Of a DNA stretch of 9,125 bases, positions 1 through 6,038 are shown one piece after another. Position numbers and translations under genes: made by a program. The stretch is from Paracoccaceae bacterium (lineage in GTDB: Bacteria; Pseudomonadota; Alphaproteobacteria; Rhodobacterales; Rhodobacteraceae), in assembly GCA_029881635.1 (NCBI GenBank), contig JAOUMG010000042.1, positions 1 to 9,125 on the forward strand. Reading direction: 5' to 3'. The notes under the pieces are model-generated. The model saw only the letters and a list, made by a program, of their open reading frames with translations, made no database searches and was not told where the DNA came from. The first letter of the stretch is position 1. Every line of letters starts with the position of its first letter.

Positions 1-1
1 A

Positions 2-766
2 ACCGCAGCATCAGCGGGGACTGACGAAATGGCCAGCAATTCTGGCGCAACCCTATTCGGGCGCACGTCGGCAAGCGTGACATACGGGCCCTATCTGCGG
101 GTCGAAGCCGGTCGATCGTCCACCGATCTATCGAATGCCAACTGGCTACCGCCGGGGCCAGCAGATCCGCGCGTGTTTTTCGATTTCGGCGACGATAACA
201 GCACTTTCGTCGGTGCCGCCATTGGTTTCGATTGGATGAATGGATTTCGGGCCGATGTCGGCCTGATCAACGCTGGAGAGGTTGATGCGACCGGCCCCTG
301 GTCCTACACGGTGCCCGCGGTTGCTGGCCCTCATGCCGACATAACCGATGCACGGGTCCGAACGACCGCGCTCATGGGCAATGTCTTCTGGTCGCCTCTC
401 GAACAGCGCGGCGTGAATTCGCGGATACAGCCCTATCTGGTCGCCAGTCTCGGCCTTGCCAGGAACTCCATGAGCGACTGGACACGCACGCGCGCAACGG
501 CGACTACGCCGGTCCGCGTGTTTGACGGCGGCAGCAATATTGATCTGGCCTATTCGCTCGGAATTGGTGTTTCGGTGCAGGTCACCCGGGCCGGGCGGCA
601 TCCGGTTTTGCTGGATCTGTCGTTGCGCCACTACGATTTCGGGACGGCAGAGGGTGGGACTGCGACGGTTTTGGGCGGCGGCGGCACCCCGCGCGAAGCG
701 CTGAACGTAAATCGCCGCGACAACGTCGTCACGCTGGGCGTACGAATTCCGCTGAAACGCTACTAA
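2..766 (+). CDS. Outer-membrane beta-barrel protein, 5' end outside the window
   Basis: The reading frame is open from the first bases of the window. An ATG at 29 has a GGGGA eight bases upstream, but translation before it continues without a stop. An exported protein also needs a signal peptide, and none follows ATG 29, so the true start probably lies upstream. The visible 245 residues after ATG 29 alternate polar and hydrophobic/aromatic residues in short strands (YGPYLRVEAG, TFVGAAIGFDW, IQPYLVASLGLA, YSLGIGVSVQV, PVLLDLSLRHYDF) separated by Gly/Asn/Asp turns. The last strand, NVVTLGVRIPLKRY, ends in an aromatic residue, as expected for the C-terminal signature recognised by the BAM complex. 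This fits a small (about 8-strand) OmpA/OmpW-like barrel of the outer membrane. The specific role cannot be told. It converges on petR with only 4 bp between stop codons and no visible terminator. Confidence 0.75.
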   Translation, partial: TAASAGTDEMASNSGATLFGRTSASVTYGPYLRVEAGRSSTDLSNANWLPPGPADPRVFFDFGDDNSTFVGAAIGFDWMNGFRADVGLINAGEVDATGPWSYTVPAVAGPHADITDARVRTTALMGNVFWSPLEQRGVNSRIQPYLVASLGLARNSMSDWTRTRATATTPVRVFDGGSNIDLAYSLGIGVSVQVTRAGRHPVLLDLSLRHYDFGTAEGGTATVLGGGGTPREALNVNRRDNVVTLGVRIPLKRY

Positions 767-770
767 TTCC

Positions 771-1484
771 CTATTCGGGCGCCAACATATATCCGGCGCC
801 ACGCACCGTCTGCAGATAGCGCGGCTGCTTGGGATCAATCTCGAACTTGCGCCTCAGCCGGGTGATCTGCACATCGACGGCGCGTTCCTGCGCCTGCCCG
901 CCATCGCGCCCGGCATTGCGACCAAGATCGTCCACCAGCTGGGTTCGGCTGACCGGTTCACCCGTGCGGGCCGCGAAAATGCGCATCAACGCCGCTTCTG
1001 TCGCCGTCAGGCGGATAAGATCATCGCCGCGCCACATTTCTCCCCGGTCCACATCATATCGAACCGGCCCGAGATGCAGCACCTTGGGCACCTTGGCCTC
1101 TATCGTCGGCGGCGTTCTGCGCAAAATCGCATTGATCCTGAGCAACAATTCCTTGGGTTCAAACGGCTTGGCAAGGTAATCATCCGCCCCCGCCTCAAGG
1201 CCGATGATCCTATCAGATGTTTCACCCCGTGCCGTCAGCAGCAGGATCGGCGTTTCCATCCGGCTGCGCAATTCTCGCGTCAGGCTGATACCATCTTCAC
1301 CCGGCATCATCACATCCATCACGATCAGATCGAATTCCAGCCCCGCCAGCAACCGGCGCGCATGGGCGGCATCCTTGGCTGCAGTCACCCAAAAACCGTT
1401 ACGCACCAGGAACTTCTGCAACAGCCCGCGGATACGCTCATCATCATCAACAATCAGCAGGTGTACTTCTGACATCTCGCTCAT
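771..1484 (-). CDS. petR: PetR-like OmpR/PhoB-family response regulator
   Basis: A 237-residue two-domain DNA-binding response regulator. The receiver domain (about 7-122) has the acidic pocket D13-D14, phospho-acceptor D57 in LIVMDVMMPGEDG, the switch residue T84 (LLLTARGE) and K106 (YLAKPFEP), so all phosphorylation residues are present. The winged-helix effector domain (about 135-235) carries the recognition helix RAVDVQITRLRRKFE (201-215) and the terminal wing VRGAGYML. The ATG overlaps the petP stop as ATGA (1481-1484), so the two are almost certainly translationally coupled. A second in-frame ATG lies three codons downstream. The MarR + OmpR pair matches the petP-petR operon of Rhodobacter capsulatus, where petR was reported as needed for photosynthetic and respiratory growth and lies upstream of the cytochrome bc1 genes. 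Here no pet structural genes and no histidine kinase are adjacent, so the partner kinase and targets are unknown. The family call is firm; the symbol rests on operon structure. Confidence 0.85.
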   Translation of the reverse strand: MSEMSEVHLLIVDDDERIRGLLQKFLVRNGFWVTAAKDAAHARRLLAGLEFDLIVMDVMMPGEDGISLTRELRSRMETPILLLTARGETSDRIIGLEAGADDYLAKPFEPKELLLRINAILRRTPPTIEAKVPKVLHLGPVRYDVDRGEMWRGDDLIRLTATEAALMRIFAARTGEPVSRTQLVDDLGRNAGRDGGQAQERAVDVQITRLRRKFEIDPKQPRYLQTVRGAGYMLAPE

Positions 1485-1987
1485 GGGGCGCTATCCTTCA
1501 TCGATTGGTAGTAACGGCGCAGGTCCGGGTCCATCATCGCCTCCAGCACCTGGCGAAACCCGGCCACCGCCGAGGGTCCCGCCGCACGGTAAGCGGCGCG
1601 CATCCGGGCGCGCTGGGCATCGCTCAACTCGCGCTCAAGTGCTGCACCCGCCTCGGTCAGGAAAAGATTGCGCTCGCGCTTGTCGCGCCGACCCACCCGC
1701 GCCTCGACCAACCCGTCCTCGACCAGAGTGCGCAGCACCCGGTTCAGCGACTGCTTGGTCACCCCCAGCATCGCCAGCAAGGTATTCACGGTCAGCCCCG
1801 GCTGGCGGTTGATGAAATGGATCGCCCGATGATGGGCGCGGCCATACTCGTAATTCTCCAGAATCCGGTCCGGATCTGCGGTAAACGCCCGATAGGCGAA
1901 AAACATCGCCTCGATACCCTTGCGCAACTGCTCATCCGTCAGAAACAGCAGGCTCTCGCCGCTTTGTGTCGCTGTACTGCCCGCCAT
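1481..1987 (-). CDS. petP: PetP-like MarR-family transcriptional regulator
   Basis: A 168-residue MarR-type regulator. Helices for dimerisation lie at about 17-60 (LTDEQLRKGIEAMFFAYRAF, then YGRAHHRAIHFI). The winged helix-turn-helix is at about 64-112 (GLTVNTLLAMLGVTKQSLNRVLRTLVEDGLV, then the wing with Arg-rich GRRDKRERNLFLTEAG). A C-terminal dimerisation helix follows at 112-160. MarR proteins usually bind 15-20 bp dyads and often repress their own promoter. ATG 1987 is the only canonical start because a TGA lies a few codons upstream. A GGGAGG (2000-2005) stands 12 bases before it, longer than ideal spacing. The stop overlaps the petR start by four bases, so it is first gene of a two-gene operon divergent from ilvE. 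Its ligand and targets are not evident. In R. capsulatus the homologous pair precedes the bc1 genes. Confidence 0.82.
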   Translation of the reverse strand: MAGSTATQSGESLLFLTDEQLRKGIEAMFFAYRAFTADPDRILENYEYGRAHHRAIHFINRQPGLTVNTLLAMLGVTKQSLNRVLRTLVEDGLVEARVGRRDKRERNLFLTEAGAALERELSDAQRARMRAAYRAAGPSAVAGFRQVLEAMMDPDLRRYYQSMKDSAP

Positions 1988-2032
1988 GGCTGTCCCATTC
2001 CTCCCGCATTGTCGTCACGGTACTTGCGGGTG

Positions 2033-2061
2033 ATTTTATGTCAGCTATGTTGACTTTCCAA
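2033..2061 (-). promoter_or_regulatory. Putative petPR promoter
   Basis: Read on the minus strand this has TTGGAA (-35, plus 2056-2061), a 17-bp spacer and TAAAAT (-10, plus 2033-2038). That is a good sigma-70-type match with the optimal spacing. It would start transcription near 2025 and give a leader of about 40 bases before the petP ATG at 1987. It is found by eye only. Confidence 0.5.
2040..2054. promoter_or_regulatory. Imperfect palindrome inside the petP promoter spacer, candidate operator
   Basis: GTCAGCTATGTTGAC is a 15-bp dyad (GTCAGC / GTTGAC, five of six arm positions complementary, three-base centre). It fills almost exactly the spacer between the proposed -35 and -10 of petP. 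Its right arm also supplies a TTGACT (2050-2055) that could serve as a -35 for the divergent ilvE gene, although a matching -10 there is weak (TAGCGA at 2073-2078). Size, symmetry and position suit a MarR-type operator for autoregulation by PetP. Binding is inferred, not shown. Confidence 0.4.
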
Positions 2062-2102
2062 GATTCAATTGTTAGCGAATGCCGGAATCAGCGCAACAAT
2101 AT

Positions 2103-2121
2103 GTCCGAAACGGACCTTTTT
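2103..2121 (+). promoter_or_regulatory. Terminator-like mini-hairpin in the ilvE leader
   Basis: GTCCG-AAA-CGGAC forms a perfect 5-bp stem with a three-base loop, followed after one C by five T residues (2117-2121). It lies 43 bases before the ilvE ATG. This is the shape of a short intrinsic terminator or attenuator, but the stem is small and its stability is marginal. No leader peptide rich in Leu, Ile or Val codons is visible, so classical amino-acid attenuation is not supported. Confidence 0.25.
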
Positions 2122-2128
2122 CGCGCAA

Positions 2129-2150
2129 CATTTGCAAATGGGCGTCGCCC
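2129..2150. promoter_or_regulatory. Two adjoining palindromes just upstream of the ilvE ribosome binding site
   Basis: CATTTGCAAATG (2129-2140) is a perfect 12-bp palindrome. It shares its last G with GGGCGTCGCCC (2140-2150), a second perfect dyad, which ends two bases before the GGGAGG ribosome binding site (2153-2158). They could be protein-binding sites or RNA structure near the ilvE ribosome entry site. The sequence does not tell which. Confidence 0.3.
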
Positions 2151-2163
2151 AAGGGAGGATATC

Positions 2164-3033
2164 ATGGCCGGTGCCTATGACGATCGTGACGGCAAAATCT
2201 GGATGGATGGCAAGCTATTGGACTGGCGCGACGCCAAGGTTCACATCCTCACCCACGCCCTTCACTACGCCTCATCGGTCTTTGAGGGTGAACGTTGCTA
2301 TAACGGCAAGATCTTCAAGGGCCACGAACATTCGCTGCGTCTGCTGAAATCGGGCGAACTGATGGATATGCCCATTCCCTACACTGCCGATGAGATCGAC
2401 GCGGCCAAAGACGCGGTGCTGAAAGCAAACGGCTGGACCGATGCCTATGTGCGCGCGCTCGCCTGGCGCGGGGCTGGCGAAGACATGGGTGTCGCGGCCA
2501 AACGTAACCCCGTGCGCATGGCTGTCATTGCCTGGGAATGGGGTAATTATTACGGTGATGCCAAGATGAAGGGCGCCAAGCTCGACATCGCCAAATGGAA
2601 ACGTCCCAGCCCCGAAACGGCCCCCTCGCAGGCCAAGGCCGCCGGCCTTTACATGATCTGCACCATGTCCAAGCACGCCGCCGAGGCCAAAGGCTGCTCA
2701 GACGCGATGATGTACGACTACCGCGGCTATGTGGCCGAGGCGACCGGAGCCAATATCTTTTTCGTCAAGAACGGCGAAGTCCACACACCCCTGGCGGATG
2801 CCTTTTTGAACGGCATCACCCGGCAGACTGTCATCCAGATGCTCAAGGACATGCAGATCAAGGTGCATGAACGCCATATCATGCCCGATGAGCTTGAGGG
2901 TTTCGAACAATGCTGGCTGACCGGAACCGCTGCCGAGGTCACCCCCGTCGGCCAGATCGGCGACTACCGGTTCGAGGTGGGCGACATCGCCAAACGCGTC
3001 GCCACCGAATATGAGGCGCTGGTGCGCCGCTGA
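2164..3033 (+). CDS. ilvE: Branched-chain amino acid aminotransferase
   Basis: A 289-residue class IV (D-amino acid/branched-chain fold) PLP aminotransferase. It interconverts Leu, Ile and Val with their 2-oxo acids using 2-oxoglutarate/glutamate, the last step of branched-chain amino acid synthesis, in the cytosol. The substrate-site segment THALHYASSVFEGER is at 30-44. The PLP-binding lysine is K158 (APSQAKAAGLY). E192 in YVAEATGANIFF should contact the PLP pyridine nitrogen, and the phosphate-binding segments are LNGITRQTVI (215-224) and LTGTAAEVTPV (252-262). The frame is open upstream to 1966, but ATG 2164 has GGGAGG five bases before it and gives the family's usual N-terminus, so it is preferred over ATG 2101 or earlier. 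The gene is divergent from petPR and stands alone. Length and motifs are complete. Confidence 0.93.
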   Translation: MAGAYDDRDGKIWMDGKLLDWRDAKVHILTHALHYASSVFEGERCYNGKIFKGHEHSLRLLKSGELMDMPIPYTADEIDAAKDAVLKANGWTDAYVRALAWRGAGEDMGVAAKRNPVRMAVIAWEWGNYYGDAKMKGAKLDIAKWKRPSPETAPSQAKAAGLYMICTMSKHAAEAKGCSDAMMYDYRGYVAEATGANIFFVKNGEVHTPLADAFLNGITRQTVIQMLKDMQIKVHERHIMPDELEGFEQCWLTGTAAEVTPVGQIGDYRFEVGDIAKRVATEYEALVRR

Positions 3034-3045
3034 TCATCAATCCAA

Positions 3046-3068
3046 GGCCCGGGGACCACTGCCCGGGC
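3046..3068. terminator. GC-rich hairpin between convergent ilvE and the small gene
   Basis: GCCCGGG (3047-3053) pairs with CCCGGGC (3062-3068) across an eight-base loop, 13 bases after the ilvE stop and 29 bases beyond the stop of the convergent small gene. No T-tract follows on either strand, so it is a weak candidate for a bidirectional terminator or an RNA 3'-end stabilising hairpin. Confidence 0.4.
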
Positions 3069-3096
3069 AAAGGTGCATTGCCGATCTGCCCGAAGA

Positions 3097-3291
3097 TCAG
3101 GCCATCCGGCCCTTTTCAATCCGGATGAATTCCCGAACGCGAGCTACGCTTTTGCGCGCCACGGGCCGTGTATGAACACTTTTGGCGGCGGGGCTTGATC
3201 CCTCCGCTCCACGGGTCTTTTCGACTTCCAGATAGTGTTTCAGTCGGCCACCTTCAGGGGCGGTTGAACGGTCGATGACATGCCGGCTCAT
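3097..3291 (-). CDS. Small basic protein of unknown function (64 residues)
   Basis: I do not recognise this product. The frame extends to an ATG at 3324, but the ATG at 3289-3291 has a near-perfect AAGGAGG (3297-3303) five bases upstream and is the likely start. The product is strongly basic, with many Arg and Lys residues, a central Ser/Ala/Pro-rich stretch (GSSPAAKSVHTRPVARKSVA) and a likely amphipathic helix VREFIRIEKGRMA at the end. There is no signal peptide, membrane segment or Cys pair. It lies 93 bases downstream of queG on the same strand and converges on ilvE. It might be an RNA- or DNA-binding small protein, but this is only composition-based. The strong ribosome binding site is the main reason to call it a gene. 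Confidence 0.5.
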   Translation of the reverse strand: MSRHVIDRSTAPEGGRLKHYLEVEKTRGAEGSSPAAKSVHTRPVARKSVARVREFIRIEKGRMA

Positions 3292-3384
3292 TCTCTCCTC
3301 CTTCGGTTCACGGCGTTTCAACACCAGAATGACCCGATTTCAGCCCAAAGGCGAGTCCTTTCCCGCAACTCCGGAAAACCGGCA

Positions 3385-4431
3385 TCAGCCCGCCAGCCGC
3401 CGAACCGCCCACTGTGCCGCATCGGCCACTGCCGCATCCGGGTCATCGCTCAAACCCGCCGCAACGGGCGCCAATGCCGGATCGGCGGAATTACCGATGG
3501 CATAAAGAACGTTGCGTACGAAACGATCGCGCCCGATCCGCTTGACAGGGCTGCCCGAAAACCGGGCCCGGAACGCGGCATCATCCAGCCCGGCCAATTC
3601 GGCCAGAAGCGGGGCGCCCACGCGCGGCTGATAGCCGATCTCTGTCGCGGCTTTCGCAAACTTGTTCCAGGGGCATACCGCCAGACAGTCATCACACCCG
3701 AAAATGCGGTTGCCCATCAGCGTCCGTAGATCTTCATCGACCGGCCCCCTATGCTCGATCGTGAGATAGGAAATACATCGCCTTGCATCCAGTTGATAGG
3801 GCGCCGGAAAGGCCGCTGTCGGGCAAATATCCAGACAGGCGCGGCACGAACCGCAATGGTCAGGTTCAGCCGCATCCTTGGGCAGATCCAGTGTTGTAAA
3901 GATCGCCCCCAGAAAAAACCAACTGCCCAACTCACGGCTGACCAGATTGGTGTGCTTGCCTTGCCAGCCGAGCCCCGCCGCCGCCGCCAGCGGCTTTTCC
4001 ATCACCGGGGCGGTATCGACAAAAACCTTGATTTTAGGTGAATCAGAGCCTTTTTCAGCCGCCGAAATCAGCCATCGCCCCAGCCGTTTCAACCGCTTCT
4101 TGACCAGGTCGTGATAGTCACGACCCTGCGCATAAACCGACACAACTCCCCGTTGCCGCTCATCCAAAACCGCCAGCGGATCGCCCTCGGGGCTATAAAG
4201 TTCGGCCAGCATGATCACGGTTCTGGCCTCGGGCCACAGCGCCGCAGGATTGCCACGCCAGGCCATCCGCTCTGCCATCCAGCCCATCTGGCCATGATGG
4301 CCTGCCGCCACAAAGCTTGATAACCGCGCCGCCGCCTCGGGCACCGCATCAGGCGCACAAAACCCCGCTGCGGCAAACCCCTCAGCCTGCGCCTGCGCGA
4401 CAATGCTGGCTTTCAGGTGCAGGCCGTCCAC
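3385..4431 (-). CDS. queG: Epoxyqueuosine reductase
   Basis: A 348-residue enzyme that reduces epoxyqueuosine to queuosine at the wobble position of GUN-anticodon tRNAs, the last step of Q synthesis. It is cobalamin-dependent with two [4Fe-4S] clusters. The ferredoxin-like motifs are [12 protein letters not shown] (C193, C196, C199, C203) and C219 plus [11 protein letters not shown] (C246, C249, C253). The segment [12 protein letters not shown] carries D139, which should correspond to the catalytic acid of the family, and [21 protein letters not shown] is the usual core. The C-terminus (about 300-348) is a short HEAT-like helical repeat ([27 protein letters not shown]) expected to contact tRNA. 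The start is GTG at 4431, with AAAGG seven bases upstream. It is preceded on the same strand by the fzlA-like gene across a 99-bp spacer holding two strong hairpins, so queG may be transcribed or tuned separately from fzlA. Confidence 0.93.
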   Translation of the reverse strand: MDGLHLKASIVAQAQAEGFAAAGFCAPDAVPEAAARLSSFVAAGHHGQMGWMAERMAWRGNPAALWPEARTVIMLAELYSPEGDPLAVLDERQRGVVSVYAQGRDYHDLVKKRLKRLGRWLISAAEKGSDSPKIKVFVDTAPVMEKPLAAAAGLGWQGKHTNLVSRELGSWFFLGAIFTTLDLPKDAAEPDHCGSCRACLDICPTAAFPAPYQLDARRCISYLTIEHRGPVDEDLRTLMGNRIFGCDDCLAVCPWNKFAKAATEIGYQPRVGAPLLAELAGLDDAAFRARFSGSPVKRIGRDRFVRNVLYAIGNSADPALAPVAAGLSDDPDAAVADAAQWAVRRLAG

Positions 4432-4470
4432 AGCGTCGCCTTTCTTCTTTTTCCAAATATTCTCGGGGAG

Positions 4471-4498
4471 TATCCATTGGTCGGCAGACCAATGGATA
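4471..4498. repeat. 12-bp perfect inverted repeat (strong hairpin) upstream of queG
   Basis: TATCCATTGGTC (4471-4482) and GACCAATGGATA (4487-4498) are perfectly complementary arms around a four-base loop (TGCC read in the gene direction). In queG orientation it is followed by ACTCCCCGAGAATATTTGG and an A/G-rich run leading to the GTG. I recall similar CCCCGAG...TATTTGG strings in intergenic DNA of Rhodobacteraceae, so this may be part of a dispersed family repeat. Only one copy is in the window, so that cannot be checked here. Confidence 0.6.
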
Positions 4499-4499
4499 T

Positions 4500-4520
4500 C
4501 GGGGGGCAGACAGCCCCCCG
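4500..4520 (-). terminator. GC-rich hairpin 3' of the fzlA-like gene
   Basis: CGGGGGGC and GCCCCCCG form an 8-bp, nearly all G-C stem with a five-base loop (TGTCT on the minus strand), beginning 10 bases after the fzlA stop. It lacks a U-tract; the next sequence is instead the second hairpin. It could terminate or pause transcription, or protect the 3' end of the mtgA-fzlA transcript. Confidence 0.45.
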
Positions 4521-4530
4521 GCGACCGGTA

Positions 4531-5196
4531 TCAGAAATCCAGATCGGCATAATGGGCCGGCGGTGGAAACCCCGGCACCTGATCGGCCAGCAATGACCGG
4601 AAGGAAGGGCGCGATTTGATCTTGGCATACCAGTCCTTCACATTCTCCGACCGGTTCCAATCCACATCCGAGATATAGTCGAGACAGGACAGATGCGCCG
4701 CCGCCGCAAAATCCGCCAATGTCATTTCATTGCCCGCCAGCCAGCGGCGCTGATCCAGAAGCCAGCTCATGTAATCAAGATGGAACTTGATGCGGGTTGC
4801 CCCTGATTTCACATTCTTGCTGTCGGGATAGCCCTGACCCATCACCTTCTTGTTGATCCGTTCATAGACCAGCTTCGATGTGACCTCGTGATTGAACTTA
4901 TCATCGAACCAGGCGCAGAGACGGCGCACCTCATACCGACCCTTGGCATCTTTCGGCATCAGCCGCGGCTCGGGCACCGTTTCATCCAGATACTCGCAAA
5001 TCGCCTGGCTTTCCGACATGCTCTGGCCATCCAGCTTGATCACCGGGATCTTGCCAGCCGGGTTGCGGCGCAGAAATTCCGGGCCCTGTTCCCAGTATTT
5101 CTCCTCGACCAGCTCGACCTCGATCTTCTTTTCGGCCAGCGTCAGGCGCACCTTGCGGCAGAATGGCGACAGAGGAACATGGTAAAGACGGGTCAT
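4531..5196 (-). CDS. fzlA: GST-superfamily protein, probably the FtsZ-binding protein FzlA
   Basis: A 221-residue protein with a thioredoxin-fold N-terminal domain (1-78: LYHVPLSPFCRKVRL, cis-Pro segment NPAGKIPVI, SESQAICEYLDE) and an all-helical C-terminal domain (about 85-205, with the N-capping motif MTLADFAAAAHLSCLDY). In alphaproteobacteria this branch includes FzlA, which binds FtsZ filaments, curves them and promotes constriction without needing GST catalysis. Supporting features from memory of Caulobacter FzlA are the early VEE.YW segment (W35) and the Asp-rich extreme C-terminal tail PPPAHYADLDF, a region implicated in FtsZ binding. An enzymatic GST is the alternative. The start at ATG 5196 lacks a strong ribosome binding site. 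It follows mtgA by 55 bp on the same strand, so it probably shares its transcript; that neighbour, a septal wall enzyme, supports the division role. Confidence 0.72.
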   Translation of the reverse strand: MTRLYHVPLSPFCRKVRLTLAEKKIEVELVEEKYWEQGPEFLRRNPAGKIPVIKLDGQSMSESQAICEYLDETVPEPRLMPKDAKGRYEVRRLCAWFDDKFNHEVTSKLVYERINKKVMGQGYPDSKNVKSGATRIKFHLDYMSWLLDQRRWLAGNEMTLADFAAAAHLSCLDYISDVDWNRSENVKDWYAKIKSRPSFRSLLADQVPGFPPPAHYADLDF

Positions 5197-5251
5197 GGGT
5201 TCAGGTTCTCGGATGGGTCAGCCTCCGTGATAACCGCGCAAGGGCGGCCAT

Positions 5252-6001
5252 TCAATCCTCGAAACAGGCGGCGCGCCCATCGGCAAGGATCGTATCGGCA
5301 CCTTGGGTAATACTGGCCGCGCGTTTGCGCAGGTATCCGCTGGGTTTGCCGGGGTTTCGCCCTTTGGGGTCAGGCAGGGCAGCCGCGATCAGGGCGGCTT
5401 GCCTCGGGCTCAGCTTCGCCGCACTGACGCCGAAATAGGCCTGCGCGGCGGCTTCCGCCCCGAAAAGGCCTTTCCCGGTCTCGGCTACATTCAGATAAAC
5501 CTCGATAATTCGCCGTTTGCTCCACACCAGCTCCACCACCGGTGTCAGCACTGCCTCCATGGCTTTGCGCAACCAGGTGCGCCCGTGCCACAGAAACACG
5601 TTCTTGACCACCTGCTGCGTCACGGTCGAAGCCCCCCGATTGGCGCCTTCGTTCAGCGCCGCCTTGATTGCCTTGATGTCAAACCCCCAATGCAGACAAA
5701 AATTGGCATCCTCCGCCGCCACCACCGAACGGGCCATTTCGGGCGCCATGTCCTCCAGATCGACCCAATGCCGGGTCACACCGCCCTCGCGGAATTTCTC
5801 GGTCAGGATGTAGTAGGTCGTCGGCGGGTTGATGACGCTGTAAATCAGGATCAAGGCCAGAAAAAACCCTGCAACGCCAATAATTGTCCAGCTTGCCCAT
5901 CGCAGCAGGTTACGGAACGGGCGCTGATAAAACCCTGCCGCCCGCGCCTTTCTGGCGCGGCTCCTGACCGATTTTGCGGATGATGTTTTGCCCCGTGCCA
6001 T
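5252..6001 (-). CDS. mtgA: Monofunctional biosynthetic peptidoglycan transglycosylase
   Basis: A 249-residue GT51 glycosyltransferase that polymerises lipid II into glycan strands on the periplasmic face of the inner membrane. A basic cytoplasmic N-terminus (1-34) precedes a single transmembrane helix (about 36-56). The catalytic domain has VAAEDANFCLHWGFD with the catalytic base E97, GASTVTQQVVKN (123-134), LRKAMEA with the second glutamate E149, and KRRIIEVYLN (162-171). There is no transpeptidase domain, which separates it from class A PBPs. Only ATG 6001 is usable, because an in-frame TAA sits 12 bases upstream of it. No Shine-Dalgarno is seen, and a promoter-like pair ends eight bases before the ATG, so a leaderless mRNA is possible. 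The next gene is fzlA-like; MtgA is known to localise to division sites in other bacteria. Confidence 0.93.
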   Translation of the reverse strand: MARGKTSSAKSVRSRARKARAAGFYQRPFRNLLRWASWTIIGVAGFFLALILIYSVINPPTTYYILTEKFREGGVTRHWVDLEDMAPEMARSVVAAEDANFCLHWGFDIKAIKAALNEGANRGASTVTQQVVKNVFLWHGRTWLRKAMEAVLTPVVELVWSKRRIIEVYLNVAETGKGLFGAEAAAQAYFGVSAAKLSPRQAALIAAALPDPKGRNPGKPSGYLRKRAASITQGADTILADGRAACFED

Positions 6002-6009
6002 CGCGCAAG

Positions 6010-6038
6010 GTTAGCCACGCCAAAGGTACCGGGGTCAA
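6010..6038 (-). promoter_or_regulatory. Possible mtgA promoter giving a leaderless transcript
   Basis: On the minus strand TTGACC (plus 6033-6038) is followed after 17 bp by GCTAAC (plus 6010-6015), a good -35 with a poor -10. Only eight bases separate it from the mtgA ATG, so transcription would begin at or next to the start codon. That agrees with the lack of a ribosome binding site. Confidence 0.3.

Noticed and set aside
146..838. 230-codon minus-strand frame opposite the beta-barrel gene
   Set aside because: It runs into the 3' end of petR and has a Cys/Arg/Ile-rich composition without a recognisable domain, whereas the plus-strand frame has clear barrel strands and an aromatic C-terminus.
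1966..2163. Upstream in-frame extension of ilvE (ATG at 1966, 2047 or 2101)
   Set aside because: ATG 2164 has GGGAGG at five-base spacing and gives the family-typical N-terminus. The extension would overlap petP and its promoter and adds residues unlike any aminotransferase.
2047..2163. Leader-peptide attenuator for ilvE
   Set aside because: None of the short frames in the leader contains a cluster of Leu, Ile or Val codons, so classical branched-chain attenuation is not supported despite the terminator-like hairpin.
3450..3695. Second frame within queG that could suggest a frameshift
   Set aside because: The queG frame is continuous from the GTG to the stop with both iron-sulphur motifs and the C-terminal helical repeat, so there is no sign of a break.
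5303..5983. 226-codon plus-strand frame opposite mtgA
   Set aside because: It is fully antisense to a GT51 enzyme with all catalytic motifs, and its translation has low-complexity, shadow-like composition.
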